Positions 43,097-57,000 of a DNA stretch of 64,000 bases are shown in pieces (within the stretch, counting starts at the first letter, position 1; each line of letters begins with the position of its first letter). Made by a program: the position numbers and the translations under genes. The notes beneath the pieces were generated by a model, which made no database searches, was not told the DNA's origin, and saw only the letters and a list, made by a program, of their open reading frames with translations. Source of the DNA: Lagopus muta (taxonomy: Eukaryota > Chordata > Aves > Galliformes > Phasianidae); the NCBI RefSeq assembly GCF_023343835.1, contig NC_064433.1:136241957-136305956 (forward strand), in the 5' to 3' direction.

Positions 43097-45894
43097 TTCT
43101 TAGGCTGAAAACTTGTAGCTTCTCAAGTACAGAGGAAGATAGACAGAATCTTCTCATAAAGGTGAGAAAATAATTCATTACCAGTTGTGATTTATAGGAA
43201 TTAAGAAAACTATACTAGCTTTTTAGAGCTAAGGAGCAGTAACAAAGGACAGAATATGAACCTCGTACCACTGCTTCTGCAAACCACATAGCTTCACTGC
43301 AAACAAGAATCGATACTTTCTAGACCACAGTCAGTACAGAAAGTGATTGAAGACCACCTTTTTAATTACTCTAGTTCTTCTATTTACATTTGTCATGTAA
43401 TTTTGCTGTTGCACCAGCAGGAAGAACTTCAGCTCTCTGCTCTCTCTTCATCTTCTCTTCTCCATCAGGTGTTTTGGAGATGTAAGACTTGTTTGTATCC
43501 GTGGAAGGCTGCTGTGCATTACTGTATGTCTGTGGCCTCCTTCTCCATCTTCAGCACGCTTCAGAATGAGAACAGATCACAACTCCAAGCATCAATTTGC
43601 TGTGACTCCACAGCAGACGCAGAGAGGAGGAAAACATGTTTTAACTAACTTGCAATCAGAAACCTGCAATGTGCCAGAGAATGTGTACAGGGACACATTT
43701 TGATTTTTGGAAATTGAAGGCGAGCCGTCTTAAGAGAGGGACCTGTAAGAGCTCCTTAAATACAGACCTCGTACCAGCTGATAAGCTTGTCAGCATTTGG
43801 CATCCTTGGGAGGTACTATCTCCCAATTCTCAAATTTCTGCTCTATTTTAGGAAATAAAAATACAGCTTGGCTCTGTAACCTTAAGAGTTTTGCCATTGA
43901 TCTGATCTAGGTTTTATTCCCCAAGGCAGGATCAGCTGTCTCTAGGCACTCTGGTCACGTGATTGTCCAGTTTGTCTTTTATTTGCAGAAATTGGGATTC
44001 CTTAGTCTCTCTTGGTGTCCCTCACTGTCTCGCTGTCCCTACTGTCAAGAAGCCTCTCCCCACGGGCAGTGGTAATTACTCAATGAAGTCTGTGAGAGAT
44101 CCAAAGAAACAAGCTTCCTGCTCCATGAAGCTGGTAGACCCGTATCTTTATCTTCCGCCTGTTTCCTTCAGGGCAGGGTGGGCCACACAATTCCCAGCTC
44201 TTAGAACATCCTGCTGCATTTCCTTCTCTTTTCACTGGCATCACTGCCTCCCTTCACTGTCAGATCAGCTTATGGTAGTTTGACTGGTACTTGCTGCTGT
44301 TAATAAGCTATTGCCATATCCAGCCAAGCTACTAACACTGCTAGTACAGCTTACCCTTGTCATTTAGAGGTCCAGTTTCCTCCACACTCCATGTTGCCCA
44401 TGTGCTGGAGCACTGCCAGGATTGCTTACAGAGCAGAAATACATTCCTTCCCTAGACAAAACCCAGGAGTGCTTTTGTGGTTAACTGTTTTGGGTTCATT
44501 CCAGCAGGCAGCGAGACCACACAAGGTTTCTCACATTCTCCATCAGGCACCATCCTATAGCACTGTTCTCTCATGCGAGGCACTCCCATGTGCCCCTCTG
44601 CCCACAGAGCAAAGGATATCCAACTGTAAAACCAGATAAGAAGTACTGTGAGGCTGCTTTCTCCTCATCTTTGAAGATGGAAATAGGAACTCTTAAAGCT
44701 CTCAGGAAGTTCTGTTTAGGTTCCCACAGCAGCATTCCTTGAGCTTTCTATGCTAGGGCTGCAAGTAGTTACCTTGCAGCTCCCATAGATAACTTCCAAA
44801 TGAGAAACTGAAGCACAGACTTCATATGGGATGAGCTGTACGTAAGAGTGGTTGTGGGGCAAGATATACCAATCTGGCCCTGGGAACAGGGAAATGAATC
44901 ACAAAGTATAACCATAGGCCACACCACCAGCTTGTAAATTATTCCTGAAGAGCTGTGGTTATTAATTTCTAAGTGATCCAACTGTGAAATATTTTCTCCC
45001 CTAACAGATCATTCAAGAATAAGACCTACTGTTTCTATCCTAAGATTTTATCATGAGACCACCCAGTTTTGACATGGAATTGTGGATGAAGCCATTCCTT
45101 GCACTGTAGGAAATACTGACAATATCTAAATATACCTCCAGCTTTCTGTGGGAGAGTCTCAACCATGTAATTGTAAACAAACTTATGTGTCTAATTGGTA
45201 ATTTGGACTTGCATCTGGTATCCAATCAGGTAATCCCAGGCTGCGTCAACAAAGAGACACAGAATATTGATATTACTACTTCTTTCCTCAATCATGACCA
45301 AATCAGAACTTATTTAGGAAAGAAATAAAAGGGATGAGACAGCCCTTAGGTCACCTGGTGTCCTAAGGTCACCTGGTGTCCAGCAGGTCATACCTGCTGT
45401 TTGGACAATGGTACCAAAAGGACTTTTCACTCAAATCTTTTAAAAGGTAATCATGAAAAAAATATTTTTTCTCTTAAGAGATGTAAGCCATCAATATCCC
45501 TACTCTCCTAACAGGAATTTTCCAGAGAAATACAACTAATCATAGCAGTTTATTTATACAAAAGGTTTACTTACCACAGATGTAATACTTTGTATAATAG
45601 TTTCAAGGTCCCACCGGCTGAAAGAAATGCTGGAACCCAGATAGAGGCCTCTCTCATGGTCTATCATGGCCTTCCTTCTTCTCTCCCTTCCTCCCTTTCT
45701 TTTCCATAGAGTGTGCAAGAGCATCTTTCCAAACCAAGGCATTGAGAAGTTTGTATTTCAAGAAAAAACTATAGACTAGAACAGTAGACAGACTAAGCTT
45801 TCTTTTCCTAGTTAAGAAATAAAGTTTAAAAGTTGAATTTGGTAGATGTTAAACTATACTGTAAAACTTTAGAAGAATCTCTTTTAGAAGACCA

Positions 45895-46610
45895 AGTCTC
45901 AGATCACCTCATGAGACTGAATGTGTGCAAGTCTATGGGGTCTGAATAGCATGCATCCCAGGGTCCTGAAACAACAGGTTGATGTGGTCACCAAGCCACT
46001 CCATCATATTTGAGGAGCCATGGCTGTCAGGCAAATTCCCAATGAGCAGAAAAAGAAAAACATCACTCTCATATTTATGAAAGGGAGAAAGGAAGAACTG
46101 GGGAACTACAGGCTGGTGAGCCTCATCTCTGTGCCTGGGAAGATCATGGAGCAGATCCTCCTGGAAGAGAGGTTAAGGAAATGAGGAGGCAATTTGAGAG
46201 TCAGTACGGCTTCACTGAGAGCAGATCGAACCCCATCAGTCTGGTGGCCTTCTGTGGAGGAGGGACAACATCAGTGGACAAAGGACGGGCAGCTGATATC
46301 ATCTGCCTAGTCTTGTGCAAGGCCTTTGATGCAGTCTCACATCACATCCTTATCTCTAAACTAGAGAAGTATGGATTTGTATGGTGGACTATTCAGTCAA
46401 TAATGAATTGGTTGACAGTTGTAGCCACAAGGTTGTTGTAAATGGCTCTGTGTCCAGTTGGAGGCCAGTGATGAGTGCTATCTGCAGGGGTCCATTGTGG
46501 AACTGGTGCTTTTCAACCTTTTTATCAGTGACATACAGTGAGATTGAGTGCACGCTCTCTATGTTTCCGAATGACACCAAGCTGAGCAGTGCAGCTGATA
46601 AAACAGAAGG
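45895..46610 (+). pseudogene. CR1-type reverse transcriptase (ORF2) fragment, decayed
   Basis: Translations in different plus frames give [20 protein letters not shown], then [11 protein letters not shown], then [22 protein letters not shown], and later TLSMFPNDTKLSSAAD. These match LINE/CR1 reverse transcriptase blocks in the right order (NYR..SL, DFxKAFDxVxHxxLxxKL, FADDTKL). The catalytic FADD is FPND here and several frameshifts and stops are present, so it is dead. It lies just past the 3' end of TMCO3, in the opposite sense. Confidence 0.85.
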
Positions 46611-46950
46611 AAGGCAGCCTTCCATTTTAATTTGCAATTTAAACCTACATAACATACATTTTTCTAGCTGTTTGGTGGGTATCAAAGTTGTTTCAAATGA
46701 CAGTATAATACTGACCTGAAGTGTTAATATATTTTAATAGCATTGTTTTAAACAGATAAACCTCAGGATGATTTTTAAATTGTCAGAGTAGACTACAGTC
46801 TATGAATTAAATCTTCTCAATGATTCTTCTGGAATAGGCTTTTACAAGATGCATCCTGTTTATCTACAATGTTTTAAAGAACAAAGCACTTACATCTAAG
46901 ATCACATTCAATCTTTCTTTAAATATCATGATATTTTAAAAGACTAACAA

Positions 46951-47984
46951 TTTATTCAATATAAATGCAAAGTATAAAGTTGTGGAGTTCCAAATACATA
47001 TTCAAGCTGCCCTTTCTAGTTTTGTGCAAATTAATTTACTCAAAATAATTTCAAATGCAGACTATTATAAATAACATCCAACCTCTGCAGTGATTTTTTT
47101 TTAAACATCTGCTTGAAATTAGACTATCCATATCTACTAAGTTTATTTTGGATTTAAAACAAACAAACAAAACTGTAAACAATTACTGTAACAGTAGCTA
47201 GGAACAGGAATGCATGACAACTGTCAGTCTTCAAATATAACTTAAGTTATGCCCTTTTTCACCATCAACTTATAATCAAGTATGTAAATAAATGCAAGAA
47301 CTAACACAAACAGAAGTTACCACTGAAAGAAAACACATTATATGCTGTAATTTGGAACAACGTAGCACACAATGTTGGCTGCATCATTTGGAATAGGTAT
47401 TTGACTGCTTCAAACAGTTTGATACTAACAGTTAAACTTTGTAGAAAGGACTAAGACTTTTACTCACCATTACAGATTTGTTTTGTGATTGAATTTACAC
47501 TGCTCTAATGAACTCATTCCTAAATGCGAAAATGACTCAAGTCATATAATGGAAGGAGATACCATAGGCACCATAGTACACTTTTTTTCTTTTTTTTTTT
47601 TAAAACAAAATCTGGTGGTGAACTAACAGTAACGAAAGGAGGATGAGAATTAAAAGGCACATTCAGGCAAAAAAAAAATAATCAACCAAATTGGCATGAT
47701 GCTACAGTTAAAAAAACAATTTAGACTGCATAATTGATCAGATAAAAAAAAATAGTCTGGCAGATCCTAATCTGTCAGAGAAAGCCAGTTTTGTAAGAGG
47801 CGTGCAATTAAAATCAAACAATTCTTTAGTGTTGAATTTTGTTTTAAGGTCAGTGTAAGGCTTATTACCAAGTGCATGTTAAGAGGACTACTGAAAACCT
47901 CTCGTTTTCCAAGTGCATAGAAATACAATGAGCAATGAAGATATCTTTGCAAGAAGATGTGTTCTTGTTCATGTGCAAGTCTTA
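46951..47984 (-). other. TMCO3: TMCO3 3' UTR (end approximate)
   Basis: AT-rich sequence after the stop. Minus-strand AATAAA hexamers occur at 47142-47147 and 46951-46956; either could be the poly(A) signal, giving a UTR of about 0.85-1.05 kb. The sequence changes to CR1 material soon after. Confidence 0.4.
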
Positions 47985-48098
47985 TCAAGTACTTGAGCGT
48001 CTTTCAGGCCTTGGAACACATTTCATAATTGCAGCTCTCCACAGGGCAGGGGCAAGTAAAAGGCTCAGAGTAGTCACACTCAGAATAAGAAGATAGAC
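47985..48098 (-). CDS. TMCO3: TMCO3 last coding exon and stop
   Basis: 114 nt encoding [37 protein letters not shown] and TGA (47985-47987). The acceptor is AATTTCCAG. It forms the last membrane helix and a short basic C-terminal tail on the far side. Confidence 0.95.
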   Translation of the reverse strand, partial: VYLLILSVTTLSLLLAPALWRAAIMKCVPRPERRSST

Positions 48099-51000
48099 CT
48101 GGAAATTGGAAATAAAAGCTCTCCACAGTTACAAGGCAAACTAAGAAACCATTGGAAGTTTGATGAGATCGGACATTTCTCAACAGTATTTTCATGAAAC
48201 TTCACCTGTCTCCTCATCCACCTATGCACACTGTTATAAAAACATACAAGTGCAAGCACAAAACATCTGTTCACCTGGTTTGAACATTCAGTTACAAAAA
48301 CAACACAATGAACTTACATTAAAATAATTATTTAGATCTGCAGTTAAGAGGTCAATTTTGAAAGCAGAGCCAACAAGTCAAAGGCTAAACATCACTTTAT
48401 GAAAAAACAAGATTAATTCAGGTTTGCATATGTAACTGCAAAATGCATTACTATTTTAAAGACTAAAAAAACCAACAAAAATTCCTCTAAGTCATACCAC
48501 ACATCTTCTGAAACGAGGTCTTGGTTACATATTCTGAAAGAGTCTTACAAAATGGCAGTGGGAAGAAAACAGAAGAGTGACTTGAAGCAATTTCAGAGCT
48601 ACGTAAACTTATGCAGTAGATAACAGCATGAAAAATGAAAGCCTAAAGGCCTCCCTCCAAACCAACTGGGTGGGCCCCCCTACATTGATTCTGTAATCAC
48701 GTATGGGTCTCTTGAAACTCTATACAAACATACAGTATTTATAACTCCTAATTATATGCAGGAGTAAACATGAAAATGAATCACCTTAACATACACAAGT
48801 GAACAGCATTGTGTAAATTTTTCACACTTGCTTAATTTGGAATTGGTTCCAGCATTATACAGCCTACTGCTCACACAATGGAAAGCTCAGAGAGCCAGGC
48901 AGCGGAGTATTTTTGTGAGCAGAGACACAGAGAACACACATAGCTTTAGAAAGCAGGGTCAGTTGTTACATCTCTGTAGCTATAGTTTACTGAAGTTTGC
49001 AAAGCAGATTTCCTCTGGAGACAACAGTATTCTTGTAACTTGAATATAAAAGTAAGTTAAAGTTTTCCTTCATAAGAAATTTTTTTTGAGAACTGCTTTA
49101 AAAGCTTATTTCTTCTGCAGAGGATTTAAAATTAACAAATTTCACAGGTGGTGACTACAAGTTTGTTTCCTCCTTTGTTTGTTTAAATATTAAGTCAACT
49201 TCCACTTCACCATACCTGCTCTCTAATTTATTGATGTTTCCTTCCTCAGTTCCTATGCTCTCAGTTACCTCTTCCTATAGCTGTATCAAGATTTCAAAAG
49301 CACAGGCTTCTAAGCCTTAGTGACTTGCGTAGTAGCTACAATTCAGTGCTCAGTTAATAAGGAAGCTCTAAGGAGGAACAGTTAAGAAAAAGCATTTGTA
49401 ACAATGTCATTTTAAATTTATGCTTGCAGCTTTAATATTTTAAGTCCAAGAAGTTTAATGAGCGAAAAATCAAACTACGAATCTTGTCAAGGACACACGT
49501 TTCCATTTGTATGGGCTGATTATTTGCTAACAATTTAGAGATGCCACCAAATACGTGTGTATTTCAAATACACTGTAAAATAAAATCCCAGTAAGATACT
49601 GAGATGCAAAATGCAAAGTTAATAACTATAAAATAGCTTACCTCCCGAGATATGATCCCTGCTCTGCGTGCTCTGCTTCCCAGAACAAAAGAGAATTCAC
49701 TGACTTGTGCCAGTCCTGCTGAGACAATCCATTTGATATACTGGCTGGTCTTCGGAAGAATCAGAGAAAGGACCAGCACTGCCAAGACAAACTTTGAGAA
49801 CATTGAACATTTTTTTGGTTTTTTTTTGAGTTGTTGCTGTGTTGTTATTGTTTTCTTGATTACTTTTTAAATAAAGGAAGTATAATAGATAAAATAGAAC
49901 AATCAATAGAAGATACATTGCATCATGTGCAACACTGGAGTGGACTTTTAATTATGTTATCTGTATTAATGTCAAAAGAGGCAAAAGGTAGACAGCAGAG
50001 TAAAAAGTACCATCTTATTTACTATAATAAAACATTTGATAATTTGATAACTTTTCATGAATCCTAAGTTAGACAAATAGGCATTTCTCCATGTGTAACA
50101 GGCTTTTACATTAAGAAAGATCTTTTCTTTAAGATACACACACACAAAGAATGTTACATCAAACTGTATTCTATCAGTTAGATTTCTCCAACTGCAGTCA
50201 AGATGTAATATTCATTGCTATAGAAGATGTGCAGTTTCTGTGCAATTTTCATAGTGACATGCAGTGCTATTCAGACTATCTAAAGATTAAAAAAAGAAAG
50301 AAATACCTTCATTATGACCACAGACAACGTAAGGAAGAGTAACACTGTGAGTTCGTATATTACAAACGTGGGGAAAACATGAAGTCCTAGGAGGAAGAAA
50401 AAAAAAAAAAAAAAAAAAAAAAAAGTGCTATTATCCCAGTACTTCTTTTAAAACCAACAACTTTTGCCAAGCATTCAGACTCACATCTAAGCCAAGTCTT
50501 AAATAGCAAAGTCTTATGTTTGTTGGAATGGACAAGTAAACAGAAAAGTATGCAGTGTTTCCAAATGCCAAAACAATATATTTTTATTCTACACTATTTG
50601 CAGATAGATATACTATGGAGTTGTATTGCATTTAGTAGAGGATTTTCATTTTTTATTTCCCCTTTAAAGGTATCTGCTACACTGGTATATTTCATTTCTA
50701 TCTTATTTAAAGCATACACAGTTTGTTGCTGAACACTGCTAATGTTTCATAAGAAGCATTTGCAATGGTATTTGCAAATAGCATTTGACTTTTTTCCAGA
50801 TTTTTGTAACTATTGCTTTGATAAATTTTTAACTTTCAGAATAAAACTATGATGAGGAAGCTCTGATCTCACTGAATATAATAATACCCAATTTGTTATT
50901 CTAGGAATCCCTGGAGACAAATATTTCAAAGTTCAATGCTGATATGTCATTATTATCATTTTGAGAGTTAACAGATTTAATTGCAAGACTATATTTTCAA

Positions 51001-54000
51001 AAATAAACAAAATCCCTAGGATACCTACCAACACTACCTACTCCATCACTGAAACACTCCTTGCCAAATCTTTGGAAGGGTTCATCCCAAACAACATTCA
51101 AAATCAAGTTAAATTGTGTATGATTGATGCACAAGCACTTTCATTTATAATGTTTTCTCTCTTCTGCACCAGTAAATAATCCAGAACCTGAATAAAACAC
51201 ATCTCTTTCATGAAAGCTATAAAAATACCACAGGAAAATAATGCCATTGTTCTGCAGTGTTTGCAATATAGACTTCACTAGCCATTTAGCATTTTTGTAT
51301 GAAGCCGTAGTGGATTATTACTTGGGAAATAATGTCATTTTCAGGTTTTATATACATTACAACTACAACAGAAAATTGCTTTCATCCCATGACCCTCATT
51401 CACAATCCCTGAAAATCACCTGAACAAAAAAAATCACTTTGAATGGAATCAGGGAAAGTCATTAACCTCTGAGTATGGCCTACAAGTAAATGAACTGCAT
51501 AAAGCTACATTGCTATGGTCTAGGAATTTTGTGGTTGCTGGTTTTATTGGAAAAGGAATATAGAAGAAAGGTGGCAGAACCTTATGTCTCAAACTCAGAC
51601 ACAAATTTTATTCCCGATAAGCACCCATGTGCTTTTTCATTAAGCTTATCTGTAGAATCAGTAAAAGGTGAAATTTTACTCTAGAATCAGAAAAGGAAGA
51701 AGCAAGATAATAAGAATTGTGAAGAGCACAAAAGCTCAAAACTACACCTGAGTAGTATTAAACATCCCAGGAAATCAAATACTTGTTGGAGAAGTCCTAG
51801 AGTCCCTGAAATCACTGCAGAAGAATCTTAAAGCCAAGTCCATCACCTATGATATGAGCAACTTAATACAGGTAAACAACTTTGGAAGCTCATTCCTTTT
51901 TCACAAAAGCTCTTAAAAAGGAAACTAAAATAGTGGTGGTGTCCTTGATAAATTCCTAGTAGCTGCTGATTCTTCAACCAAATTGTTTCTGCTGAAGGCT
52001 AAGAGATCTGTAAATCAATGCGGTAACTTCTTATTGGAATGCAGGATAAATTTTCACTAATTTCCCCTGCTTTATAGATCGCAGAGCCAAAAGAAACATA
52101 TAGAACTAAGACTTGTCTTCTTCTCTTCCTAAATGCAGAAGAGAATGTACTTACAGCAACTTCAAGATATTTTGTCTATATGCGTATTCCACCAGAGATT
52201 TTTATACAAGTACTACATAGCACACACACACTCTACTTTATTTCTTAATTTCTGTCTAACCAGAGATGCACAAATACAAAGGATTATCAGAATAAAGAAA
52301 GAGATGGCAAAACAAAAGAGATGAACACTGTATCAAAAAAGAAATCTAGACGTGTGCATACACATGGAGGGGCAAGTAGCTTCTGTCTCTCTGGTGTTTA
52401 TCACATGCATGTTGCTTGTTCACCTTTAGGCTGGTCTCAGAGATGATATACATGAAAAGCGGCTAGAGAAACACAGCCTGTAACAATGTCTTGTTTGACA
52501 AGAGGGCCAACCAGCATATCTGGAACTGAAGATTTCAAAGGAGGCTGTAAGTATAGCCTAGGGCTCTCATCACTACTGGTGGATCAACTTTCTCAGTTCT
52601 GAAGCAGACAGGCAGCCTGAAGTTCATTTGGACTGCCTCCCAACATGGAGATTATTACCTTATTCAAAGGAGCTGAAGTACAAACTACCACAGATTTCTA
52701 CACTAATCCTGTGGAGGTAAGCACCTATAGGTGATAATGTCTCTAAGCTAAAGCAAGCCTAAGCCTGTAATGTACACAATTCTGAGAAAACAAGCATACA
52801 GCCCTGCATGCACGCACATTTTGGGAAAAATAAAGCCCACCACAGTAATTTCATAATTACTACAGATCTTTGTCCTATGCAAAAACTTAGGATAAAGCCA
52901 TAAGTAAAATCAGGCTGCTATACAGGCACATCAAGCCTTCCTGACAATATGAAGGCCATCAGAGATTAACTTCACAGACAGGAGATGCACTAATTTCAGC
53001 AGGTTTACTTAGACTTTGTGACTAGGCTCAGGATTCAGTAAGGACTTGTTCTCTAAGATGGAATAAGCACTTCAATCAAGAACTCAAAAACTTTAGCACC
53101 ATCATCTGGTAGTGTTGGCCTGTCACTCATAGCTAGTGTACCAATTAGGTAGGTTTTCATAGCTGAACACAGTCCATGGGCCTTCAGCTCTAAGCAATGT
53201 TGTGTAGATGGTGGCCTTGCACTGGAAGTCAAGCCAAATGGCACAGTTCATTCATATAAGTTGGTATATTTTCATGTAAGGATGACTGCAAGGAAGACTT
53301 TTCACCTTTTTTCAAGTACCTTTTTTTCTTCAGGAAAAAAATAAAAATACTTTAAACGGATTCTATCTGCCTGTTGCATCACAGCACATGAAGATTGAAA
53401 TGTAGTCATCTGCTTGTCCTGGAAAATCCAGCATCAACAAGGGGAATCTTAGAGATTCTTGACAGCAGACAAGATAACAGAAAACAGAACTCTGGTGGTT
53501 GAACCTCAGCCAGGTTCATTCTGACTCAGATTCTGACATAGGATTAACTCTGACACATCCTCAAGATAGGACAATCAATCAGAAAAATAACTTCAGTGAT
53601 GCATTTGGATCTATCTACAGTGATGCTGTATCTATCAAGACTTTAAAAGCCTTTTAAAGCCTTTGACACTGTCCTCCACAGCATCCTCATGGAGAAGCTG
53701 GCTACCCACAGTTTGGATGGGCAAGCACCTTGCTCGGTGAAACACTGCTGGATGGCCAGGCCCAAAGAGTTGTGGCCAATGGAGTTAAATCCGGTTGGCG
53801 GCTGGTCACAAGTGGCGTCCCCCAGGGCTCTGTACTGGAGCTGCTTCAACATTCAACATCTTTATCAAATTTATCTTTATCAAATTTATTCAACATATTC
53901 AACATCTTTATCAATGACCTGATGAGGGGACCGAGTGCACCCTCAGTAAGTTTGTAGATGACAAAGTAGAGTATTTCCCTATAGTCCTTAAAAAATGCCA

Positions 54001-57000
54001 CTTCATACAACTCAGCTTTCTTTGCAACATCGCTCCTTTTTAAAAACAACTTCCTTGCCACTGACAGAGCTTCCACGCACTGTTAACCACACACTTTGAA
54101 AGCAACTGAAAATAATAATGGGAGGAGACAAAAAGTTTGGAGGGAGATGCTTTGTTTTATGGAGAAGGTTTTTGTTTGTTTTTGCACAAGCAAGCAGCAC
54201 ATTTTGTCAGATGCACATACACAGATCATCTTTCTGATTTTTAGCTAACCTGCTTGTGAGGTGGCGTTAGCACCCATTTTCTGTAAATGGGTTTTACCCC
54301 ACACAAGTTGTCAGGCAATTTTCTCTCCCTTCTTACAATTCTGTTAACAGCAGTCAAAGATACTTGTTGAATTCTGTACCGTAATTTCAAAAGTAATTTC
54401 AGTCTTCTCTCAAATCAGTGCTGCTATCTTCTTGTCCCATGTATCAGTCTTATTGGTACTCGTAATTTACAAAGGACAGCACTTCTGTTCAAACTCTTGC
54501 AAAATTGACTTCTGGCTTATGATTACATGCCATGCTTTTAACTCTGGTCACACATTTAGCCTCATCACTTTCTTTACTAAAAGACATAAATGACTTATCT
54601 GTGAACATTTAGCAGTTACTCATCTAACCAATTGTAGGTTACATTGTAGGGACTGTCTATTGCACAGTCCCAAAAGATTTGCCATAATTTTTTTAAATGA
54701 AATGGTGAATGAGTTCTTCATTATTTTGTTCTTATCTGACTGATCAGCACAAATTATCATGGGCTGGGCAAAATGGATTGAGGCTGGTGAGCATAACTTC
54801 TTCCCTTTATTTTTAGCTTGAGAACTGCCAAGAAACACTTTTGGTTTCTGTTATGGTACCACAGGCATACAACAGGTACATGTATGAGGTAAGGCACGCA
54901 AATTCTGATGAATACTGGGCTTCACTACCATTTGAGTAGACATGGAAATAAAAAGACAGAAAGACCAAAAAGAAGAAAAAAATACAAAAATTTATGAGTG
55001 ATTCTAGTTTAAAGGAGACTGGATTTGAGACAGCCCTTACTCTAGACATTGCAAAGCTCCCCAGATAGGATACACATCTCCTATATGATCCAGAGGGAGA
55101 AGCAAGCACTTTCACTCAGCATGTCTCCTCATTCAGTATACTGAAGCACTTTAGAAATGTGTTTCAGTTTCTGTCAAACAAGGCATGCTAATGCACAGAG
55201 AATCTAGCAGTTTAAAATGAAGATATCAGTTGATTATATAAATATTCTCAAAATTAACATGTTCTGGATAACAAGCATGATGAATTACTTCTCTGGTCTT
55301 AGGCATCACTATTGCATTTCAGTCAGCAGGTAGTCTTACCCAATCTTCCTGTGCTGAGAATATGCAGATTACATTTTCCTAACTAAAGAAACAAAATGCT
55401 GGAAAAAGGACCTGCTTCCATTGCCATATTCTACTTATAGAGAAAAGCAAGCCATAAGGACCTGAAACCTACTCTCGCTGACTCAAAATGGTAATAAAAT
55501 TTTGGTATAAATTACAACTATATCCAATACCAAGACAGAAGAATAGTTTCAAAAACAAACAAACAAATAAACAAACAAACAAACAAAAAAATTAACTTAT
55601 TTTTCCCTTAAAATTTTAGTAAGGTTTTTAAATAGTTCAAACAAATTCAGAATTAACAGTGAGAAAGTTACATTAAGACAAAAACTGACAGTACAACATG
55701 GGAATTCCTTATGAAAATTGATACTGCATTTAAAATATAAGCAAAATCAAACCAATCGTGTCATCTTTTAATGTTTCAGTGTGCATAGAAATAAAATCCA
55801 CCCCTCCCCCGAGCTTGCAGACATCAATTCTCTTTTTCTTCCCCTGCATTTGTAGGGCAGCACTATTTTTAGTAAGCTTTGTTAGAAATTACCTATGGAT
55901 GCAAAGAAAATGATGGCAAGAAAGTCACGTATTGGTTCAATACAGGTCATAATCTCCTCAGTAACCATGTGACCCTGAGAAGAGATCAGAGCTCCAGCTA
56001 AGAAGCATCCCAGCTCCATTGAAACATCCAGCAGCTCTGTGATCTGTCAAGGAACAACAGAAAAATCTGTTACCGTTCTCACGTCCAGAGTGACCATATA
56101 TACCATTTCACTGCAAAATTACAAAACTATACATTGTGCTGGATGTAGCGAATGCTTGTGCAAATTCAACAACAAATAGAATTTGCTGATTTATTTCTGT
56201 TTTCTGCAGCGCTGTATTTAGCCAAAAGTCTCACAAAAGCAGTTTCCCTCCATAGTGTTACCTCCTTCCCCACAAAAAATTTTTCTTTTAATCTGGATCA
56301 CAATGCTTTATGTCACTCTTGTGGATGGCATCTGATTTCAAAGACTACAGAGAGACTAACAGCTTAGAGTCAGCACTGCACAATACACTGAGGCTGTAAA
56401 AACAAGCCATAAGAACTGCATAATTTCCAACTGTCAAACAAAGAGGAAAAAAAAGTAAAATCTTATAGTTTGGGAGAACAGTCTCAATATAGCAGACATA
56501 ATAGACATTTTACTACTGTAAATTGGACCTGGATGTGCTTGTGTGTTTTACTGAATAGCAAAGAATTTAAGCATGTGGAGTTAGCTGCTGGAATGAAGCA
56601 CCTATTTGAAAGAACTCAGACTCCTCTTCATTGTTGTTTTTTCTTTTCTTTTTGTTATTTGAATATGGCACTTCAAGGGAGAGATTAAACATGCAAAATG
56701 ACTGAACCAAAAACCAAAGAAACTGCTTAAGGCAACGCCTATAACACTAAAAAAGCAAGCAGCACTTTTCACAGGAATAAATTACTTTAAAGCCACGCTG
56801 CTGAGGACAGTCACCTCACTTAGAAAGGACAATTCTATTAATATTAATAGAATATTTCAACTGAAGACTTATTTCCATAATAATTTAGCTTAAGCAACGA
56901 CACACCATGGTACATTTACGGACAGCATTGATCATATGTCAAACGGTGTTACACAGAGGCACAAAGCTAACACTCAAATGACTCAAAATTAACAGCGGAG

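Larger units (their letters stand above)
42086..46950. other. Intergenic region between TMCO3 and TFDP1
   Basis: Apart from the CR1 pieces at about 42313-42615, 42935-43096 and 45895-46610, I recognise nothing. The stretch 43.1-45.9 kb has short open frames on both strands without family motifs. A two-copy 18-mer (GGTCACCTGGTGTCC) lies at about 45348-45381. Confidence 0.5.
50387..55892 (-). other. TMCO3: TMCO3 intron with a CR1 reverse transcriptase fragment
   Basis: 5.5 kb. Besides the splice-site T-run it holds the CR1 ORF2 remnant at about 53640-53965 and a (CAAA)n run near 55552-55587. No additional exon is recognised. Confidence 0.6.
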
